From the NCBI GenBank assembly GCA_965198865.1, contig CBDAQA010000022.1, forward strand, positions 248,001 through 312,000: a stretch of DNA of 64,000 nucleotides, in the 5' to 3' direction. A program made the translations under genes and the position numbers. A model generated the notes under the pieces. That model made no database searches, had not been told where the DNA came from, and was given only the letters and a program-made list of their open reading frames with translations. Position 1 is the stretch's first letter. Each line of letters opens with the position of its first letter. Shown here one piece after another: positions 59,586 to 64,000 of this stretch. The stretch is from CBDAQA01 sp965198865. GTDB taxonomy: Bacteria; Planctomycetota; Phycisphaerae; Tepidisphaerales; Tepidisphaeraceae.

Positions 59586-60323
59586 TCAATCAAACTCATC
59601 GCCCCGGAACGTGTTGCCGAGGTACTCGGTGCGCACCAGCGGGTTGTTAATGATCTCGCGCGGGGTGCCCTCGGCGATCACTTTCCCATCTGAGATGATC
59701 AGGGCTCGCTCGACCACGCGAAGGGTGAAGGCCACATCGTGGTCGGTGATGAGGACCGTCTTGTCGAACTCGTCGCGGAGGCGCTTGACCTCGCGGGAGA
59801 GGTCCTCCTTGGTGCGCGGGTCGACGGCGGCGAAGGGCTCGTCGAGCAGGATCAGCTTGGGGTTGGTGACCAGGCTGCGGGCGATCTCCAGGCGGCGGCG
59901 CTCGCCGCCGCTGAGGGTTTCGGCACGCTGCAGCTTGACCTTGGTCAGGCCGTAGTGGTCGAGCAGCTCGTTGGCGCGGTCGTGGCGCTCGGCTCGCGAG
60001 AGGGGCAGGGTCTCGAGGATGGCCTGCAGGTTCTGCCAGACGGTGAGCCGGCGGAAGTCGCTGCGGTCCTGCGGCAGGTAGCCGATCCCCTTCTTGGCCC
60101 GCTTGTACATCGGCAGATGGGTGATGTCCTCGGCGTCGAAGGAGACGGCACCGGAGTCGGGACGGACCATGCCGAGAATCATGCGGAAGGTGGTCGTCTT
60201 GCCGGCGCCGTTGCGGCCGAGCATGCCGACGATCTCGCGCTGGCCGAGGACGAAGCTGACCTCGTCCACGACCCGGCGAGAGCCGTACGTCTTCACCAGC
60301 TTCGTCGTTTCGAGAAGATTCAT
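59586..60323 (-). CDS. lptB: LPS export ABC transporter ATP-binding protein
   Basis: A 245-residue ATPase of the LptBFG complex that pulls LPS out of the inner membrane. G-R-N-G-A-G-K-T at 36-43, L-S-G-G-E at 137-141 and L-I-L-L-D-E-P at 157-163 are the ATPase motifs. Y-L-P-Q-D-R-S-D-F-R-R-L-T-V is LptB-specific. The ATG at 60323 is chosen by family length. LptF, LptG and LptA/C are not here. Confidence 0.93.
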   Translation of the reverse strand: MNLLETTKLVKTYGSRRVVDEVSFVLGQREIVGMLGRNGAGKTTTFRMILGMVRPDSGAVSFDAEDITHLPMYKRAKKGIGYLPQDRSDFRRLTVWQNLQAILETLPLSRAERHDRANELLDHYGLTKVKLQRAETLSGGERRRLEIARSLVTNPKLILLDEPFAAVDPRTKEDLSREVKRLRDEFDKTVLITDHDVAFTLRVVERALIISDGKVIAEGTPREIINNPLVRTEYLGNTFRGDEFD

Positions 60324-60839
60324 GCGAATGGGGGCGGAAATCGGGCCAGTGTACCGATCAGCCCGCCGGACGCGAGGCGACGGCGATGTGGATAACGTGT
60401 GGGTCTGCGCCCTGCCGAAAAACCTTGGCAAAGGGACCAATTCCCTGGCGAACGTCGATATTACGCCGGTCGATGGGACCGATGCAACGGCGATCGCACT
60501 GAACGCAACTGAATGAATAGCAATCGCTTACCACGGTTCGGCAAGAGCTGGTCGTGCGGACCGTTGCGAGGTCCGGTGGCGATCGCGTGGCAACCCATGG
60601 CAGGGCCCGATGTTAAACCCGCGGAATGGTTGTGGATAACGTCTCGATTGCCGAGCGACGCGGCTCATCAAAAATTTTGTATCCGAGGCCGGGGTTGTTA
60701 TCGTAGCGGGTTCAAATCCGTTCCCCCGGCACGGGGACGCCATCTCGCCGGCGAGGGCCCGACGGGACGCCAGGTGCCGCATATCTGATCGGGCGGAGCG
60801 CGGTAGGAGCCGTCCGACACGTCTGGAAAGGAGTGGCCC
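60324..60839. other. 516-base intergenic region before csp
   Basis: No gene seen. GGTTCAAATCC at about 60709 resembles a tRNA T loop, but arms and acceptor do not pair as a tRNA. The final 60 bases should be the cold-shock leader and hold AAAGGAG (60827-60833), the ribosome site. A long structured leader would be usual for a cold-shock gene. Confidence 0.35.
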
Positions 60840-61061
60840 ATGGCCACCGGTAAGGTCAAGTGGTTCAATGACCAGAAGGGCTTCGGCTTCATCTCTGCCG
60901 AGACCGACGCCCGCGACGTGTTCGTTCACCACTCGGTGATCGAGAGCCAAGGGTTTCGTACCCTGCAGGACGGCGAGGCCGTCGAGTACGACGCCGAGGA
61001 CGGCCCCAAGGGCCTCAAGGCGACCCGCGTGAAGCGCGCGGCGGAGGTGGCGGTCCACTGA
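60840..61061 (+). CDS. Cold-shock protein (CspA family)
   Basis: A 73-residue single-strand RNA/DNA-binding protein. G-K-V-K-W-F-N, K-G-F-G-F-I (RNP1) and D-V-F-V-H-H (RNP2) are intact. AAAGGAG lies six bases before the ATG and a perfect rho-independent terminator follows, so it is a single-gene transcript. Acts as an RNA chaperone. Confidence 0.95.
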   Translation: MATGKVKWFNDQKGFGFISAETDARDVFVHHSVIESQGFRTLQDGEAVEYDAEDGPKGLKATRVKRAAEVAVH

Positions 61062-61090
61062 GGGCCGACTTCAAATAACAGTCAGACTGA

Positions 61091-61120
61091 CGCCCGCCCC
61101 CACTAGGGGCGGGCGTTTTT
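61091..61120 (+). terminator. Rho-independent terminator of csp
   Basis: A 10-base GC stem (CGCCCGCCCC / GGGGCGGGCG) with a CACTA loop, followed by TTTTT, 30 bases after the cold-shock stop codon. Confidence 0.92.
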
Positions 61121-61272
61121 GTGATCATCGGGAAGAGGAGATGTCCACGAAGGGACACGAAGAAGAGCAGAGCAAAGCCGTCCCAGCGGATAGAAGGTCG
61201 ATTGCAAGTTCGCGGGGCGAAACCGCAGATCGCGATGGGGCAAGCGTCTGTCCGGCCCATTTTGCGAGCGCG

Positions 61273-61950
61273 TCACTTGTTCGGCTTCGGAAGCCATCCA
61301 CGGACGGTGGCCAGCGAATCGATCTGGTCGACCGACAGCCAGCCGGCGTAGCCGATGCCGGCCAAGCGGTGGACGGTGTCCGCATCGGTGGCGGGGTGGC
61401 GGAGACGGACGTGGACGATGCGGCGGGCGAGCGTGGGGATCGCCAGCGACGGGCCGTCGCCGCCGGCGGCGACGTTGTGGGTGTCGAGGCAGCCGCCGAC
61501 CGAGGGGTGATCGACCGCGTCGAGCCGCCGCCAGAGGTCGAACACGCCGTTGCGGAGCGGCGGGGTGTCGAGTGTCAACCGCATGTTGGCGAACTCCGCG
61601 ACCCGGCCGGCGGCGTGGAGGACGGCCGGCGGGGTGGGGCGGGACTCGATCAGGCGGACGGTCGCACAACCGGCCGCCGCGGCGGCGGCGATGATCCGGG
61701 CCAACTCGTCGGCCACGATGGCGGGCGTCGTGGCCGGGACCGTCGCCCACACCGAAGCCAGCGCGACGCAGGCACGGCTCAGGATCGACCGGACCTTGGC
61801 GGCATCGGTGAACATCAGGTTCGTTGCGACGGCCGACCCGGCGTCCCGGCTGGCGTGAAGCTCAACCGCGAGTTGATGCTCGGTCGCCAGCGCGATCAGG
61901 CCGGTGAGGTCCACATCCGGCGACGCGAGGGCGGCAAGGGCGAGGCGCAT
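61273..61950 (-). CDS. Sugar phosphate isomerase/epimerase-like TIM barrel
   Basis: A 225-residue protein of the xylose isomerase-like/AP endonuclease 2 TIM-barrel superfamily. G-G-C-L-D-T-H-N-V-A-A-G-G-D is the metal-binding segment, followed by R-I-V-H-V-R-L-R-H and G-I-G-Y-A-G-W-L-S-V-D-Q. It is shorter than typical members (about 270), with N-terminal strands compressed. It follows pyrG after 84 bases on the same strand. Substrate unknown. Confidence 0.72.
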   Translation of the reverse strand: MRLALAALASPDVDLTGLIALATEHQLAVELHASRDAGSAVATNLMFTDAAKVRSILSRACVALASVWATVPATTPAIVADELARIIAAAAAAGCATVRLIESRPTPPAVLHAAGRVAEFANMRLTLDTPPLRNGVFDLWRRLDAVDHPSVGGCLDTHNVAAGGDGPSLAIPTLARRIVHVRLRHPATDADTVHRLAGIGYAGWLSVDQIDSLATVRGWLPKPNK

Positions 61951-61955
61951 CTGCT

Positions 61956-62002
61956 ATCCGTCAGCCCCCGGCTTCGCCGGTGTTCCTGCATCACAAACGG
62001 AA
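61956..62002. repeat. ATCCGTCAGCCCCC repeat, copy 2
   Basis: ATCCGTCAGCCCCC, a GGCTTCGCC hairpin, TGTTCC and AAACGGAAAC. It matches the unit at 51660-51711 in word order. Confidence 0.45.
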
Positions 62003-62034
62003 ACCCCTGCGGAGCGGGGGGCGAACAGGGCACG

Positions 62035-63783
62035 TCACACCGTCTGCGTCACGCGCCGGCCCGCCTCGGCGTAGGCCATGGCAGCCTTGACGAGCCCCAT
62101 GAACAGCGGCTGCGGGCGCAGCGGGCGGCTGGTCAGCTCGGGGTGCGCCTGGGTGCCGATGAAGAACGGGTGGACGTCGGTCGGCAGCTCCAGGATCTGC
62201 ATGATCGGCTGCTGCGGGTGCTTGCCGCTGAAGATCATGCCGTTGCGCTCCAGCAGTTCGATGTACTTGGGGTCGACCTCGTACCGGTGGCGGAACCGCA
62301 GGTGGACCTGGGGGGCGTTGCCGAACAGTTCGGCGGCCATCGTGCCGGGTTTCAGCACGACCTCCTTGCCGCCGAGCCGCATGTTGCCGCCGAGGCCCTC
62401 GATGATCTTCTGCTCGGGGAGGATGTCGATGACGGCGTTCTGGTGGTGCTTGTCGAACTCGGTGGAGTGGGCGTCGCGCAGGCCGCAGACGTTGCGGGCG
62501 TACTCGACGACGGCCATCTGGAACCCGAGGCACAGCCCGAGGTAGGGCACCTTGTTTTCCCGGGCGTAGCGGATGCACTCGACCTTGCCCTCGGTGCCGC
62601 GGAAGCCGAACCCGCCGGGGACGATGATGCCGTCGACGTCGTCCAGCCGGCGGGTGACGTTGGCGGGGTCGATGGCGGTCGTGTCCAGCCAACGGAAGTT
62701 GACGTTGACGCCCAGGTGGACGCCGCAGTGCTCGCCGGCCTTGATGATCGAGGCGTAGGCGTCGCGGAGCGCGGTGTACTTGCCGGTGACGGCGAGGGTG
62801 ACGGACCGGTCCGACTTGCCGATGCGGTCGACGAACCAGCGCCACTTCGAGCGGGCCTCGTCCTCGCGTCGCTGGTCGACCCGGCCGTGGAGGTCGAGCA
62901 GGGTCATCACCTCGCGGTCGATGCCGGCCTCGCGCAGCACCTCGGGGATCGTGTAGATCGACTCAACGTCGTGCATGGTCACCACGCGCTTCATGGGCAC
63001 GTTGGTGTACATGCTGATCTTCTCGCGGACCTTGTCCTTGACCGGGTTGTTGGCCCGGCAGGCGATGATGTGCGGCATGATGCCGACCTCCATCAACCGC
63101 TTGATGCCCAGCTGGGCAGCTTTCGATTTCTGTTCCCCCAGCGCCCCCGGCTCCAGCACGTAGGTGAGGGCGACGAACGCGACGGAGTTCTCGCCCTCCT
63201 CGTACGCCAGCTGTCGGCACGCCTCCAGGTAGACGGTGTTCTCCAGGTCGCCCACGGTGCCGCCGACCTCGACGAAGACGACGTCGGCCTCGCTCTTGGC
63301 GGCCAGCTCGCGCAGCTTGAGCTTCACCTCGCCGGTCACGTGGGGGATGTACTGGACGTCGCGCCCCAGGTAGCTGCCGTCACGCTCCTTCTTGAGCACG
63401 GACGACATGATCTGCCCATTGGTGGTGAAGTTGGCAGCCGACAGGTCCTGGTCGAGCAGGCGCTCGTAGGTGCCCAGGTCCATGTCGGTCTCCATGCCGT
63501 CGTCCAGCACGAAGACCTCGCCGTGGCGGTAGGGGTTGAGGGTGCCGCTGTCGATGTTGCAGTACCCCTCCATCTTGATCGGCGCGACCTGGAGCCCCTT
63601 GTCCTGGAGCAGCTTGGCCAGGCTGGAGGAGAAGATGCCCTTGCCCAGCCCGGACATGACGGTGCCGACCACGATCACGTACTTGTGGTGCCCCCGGCGG
63701 TAGTTGGTCGGGATCGGCGAGAAGAACTCGGTCTCGTCCGCCGTCGACTGCCCGATCTTGGCCAGCAGCTCTTCGTTGGTCAT
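62035..63783 (-). CDS. pyrG: CTP synthase
   Basis: A 582-residue enzyme that aminates UTP to CTP with glutamine ammonia. The synthetase half has G-T-V-M-S-G-L-G-K-G-I, the E-T-D-M-D-L-G metal Asp and V-E-V-G-G-T-V-G-D. The amidotransferase half has G-L-C-L-G-F-Q (nucleophile Cys) and A-H-P-E. Departures from the E. coli type: a 32-residue N-terminal extension, K-M-E-G-Y-C-N-I-D-S-G-T-L in place of K-L-D-P-Y-I-N-V-D-P-G-T-M, and Q-K-S-K-A-A-Q in place of the K-T-K-P-T-Q CTP-contact motif. It follows kdsB, as in Chlamydia. Confidence 0.93.
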   Translation of the reverse strand: MTNEELLAKIGQSTADETEFFSPIPTNYRRGHHKYVIVVGTVMSGLGKGIFSSSLAKLLQDKGLQVAPIKMEGYCNIDSGTLNPYRHGEVFVLDDGMETDMDLGTYERLLDQDLSAANFTTNGQIMSSVLKKERDGSYLGRDVQYIPHVTGEVKLKLRELAAKSEADVVFVEVGGTVGDLENTVYLEACRQLAYEEGENSVAFVALTYVLEPGALGEQKSKAAQLGIKRLMEVGIMPHIIACRANNPVKDKVREKISMYTNVPMKRVVTMHDVESIYTIPEVLREAGIDREVMTLLDLHGRVDQRREDEARSKWRWFVDRIGKSDRSVTLAVTGKYTALRDAYASIIKAGEHCGVHLGVNVNFRWLDTTAIDPANVTRRLDDVDGIIVPGGFGFRGTEGKVECIRYARENKVPYLGLCLGFQMAVVEYARNVCGLRDAHSTEFDKHHQNAVIDILPEQKIIEGLGGNMRLGGKEVVLKPGTMAAELFGNAPQVHLRFRHRYEVDPKYIELLERNGMIFSGKHPQQPIMQILELPTDVHPFFIGTQAHPELTSRPLRPQPLFMGLVKAAMAYAEAGRRVTQTV

Positions 63784-63861
63784 GGGTGGTTAGTTGTGAG
63801 TGGCAAGTTCGGAGTTCTGAGCGAAGAAGGGGAACGACCCCGCCGGCTCAGAACGGAGAAC

Positions 63862-64000
63862 TCACAACTCAGAACTCCTTCGATGTCGTTCCACAAACGC
63901 CGCGTACTGCCCCGGCGTGTCGATGCCGTGGGTGGCCGAGGTCACCATCTGGACGTAAATCGACCGGCCGTGCTCCAGTGCACGCAGTTGCTCAAGCTTT
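63862..64000 (-). CDS. kdsB: 3-deoxy-manno-octulosonate cytidylyltransferase, C-terminal part
   Basis: Partial: the 3' end of a gene that continues beyond the window. It reads K-L-E-Q-L-R-A-L-E-H-G-R-S-I-Y-V-Q, then H-G-I-D-T-P-G-Q-Y-A-A-F-V-E-R, the conserved end of KdsB, which activates KDO as CMP-KDO for lipid A core synthesis. The stop is TGA at 63864-63862. pyrG, which supplies CTP, follows on the same strand after 78 bases. Confidence 0.82.
   Translation of the reverse strand, partial: KLEQLRALEHGRSIYVQMVTSATHGIDTPGQYAAFVERHRRSSEL

Noticed and set aside
60690..60735. tRNA-like sequence (GGTTCAAATCC followed by CCCCCGGCA)
   Set aside because: The T stem pairs at only two positions and there is no D arm or anticodon arm; best read as chance or a worn fragment.
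1..64000. CRISPR array, rRNA or phage region
   Set aside because: No regularly spaced direct repeats, no rRNA sequence, and no capsid, portal, terminase or integrase gene.

Overview
The window is GC-rich and densely coded, with genes on both strands. Several gene types point to a planctomycete, most likely class Phycisphaerae (Tepidisphaerales-like): a DUF4058 protein, a pseudopilin with an FTLIE cleavage site and an H-x9-DG-like tail, small proteins ending in a C-P-T-C-G-Y-D-L-R-A-type zinc ribbon, a PEP-CTERM-like secreted protein, and DUF4375 and DUF1259 proteins. Lipid A/KDO genes (lptB, kdsB), a GT9 heptosyltransferase and hopanoid genes (hpnG, hpnH) imply a Gram-negative envelope. The placement is inferred from gene content; no rRNA or tRNA gene was found.

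Layout. 0-3.4 kb: DUF4375, GT9, a PEP-CTERM-like protein and a DUF1259 protein. 3.4-11.7 kb, minus strand: tadA, a NifU-like protein, a SirB1-like protein, then a tightly overlapping run phoH / 7TM-HD phosphohydrolase (pgpH-like) / two small unknowns / ybeY / CNNM transporter. 12-17 kb: lipoprotein, SNF2 helicase and its SWIM zinc-finger partner. 17-21 kb: a ribose-type ABC importer (permease, ATPase, binding protein). 21-28 kb: sugar epimerase, zinc-ribbon membrane protein, HEAT-repeat protein, large vWA membrane protein, DUF4058. 28-32.5 kb: a decayed surface-polysaccharide locus (two frameshifted glycosyltransferases and an intact GDP-mannose 3,5-epimerase-like gene). 33-36 kb: ECF sigma factor, rlmN, and a pseudopilin whose 5' end lies in a repeat. 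36.4-40.5 kb: two paralogous proteins with a GspF-like N-terminus, Gly-rich linkers and a shared C-terminal motif, followed by a MamK-like bacterial actin. 40.5-42.7 kb: an Rpn-type nuclease gene broken by a stop codon and by a complete IS630-family element. 42.6-50.4 kb: ParA, a 25-residue Lys/Ala-rich peptide, asnB, an RNA ligase, a phytanoyl-CoA dioxygenase-like protein and the divergent hpnG/hpnH pair. 51.7-55.4 kb: RhlE-type helicase, bestrophin, beta-carbonic anhydrase. 55.6-59.2 kb: DNA polymerase IV facing the imuA-imuB mutagenesis pair. 59.5-64 kb: lptB, cold-shock protein, TIM-barrel protein, pyrG and the 3' end of kdsB.

The most novel-looking feature is the MamK-like actin with its two paralogous neighbours (36.4-40.5 kb). 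I read it as a possible uncharacterised cytoskeletal system linked to type II secretion/type IV pilus-like modules. The second theme is the density of palindromic dispersed repeats: a 134-147 bp inverted-repeat element present three times, several REP-like families, and two palindromes sitting in frame inside the imuB coding sequence.
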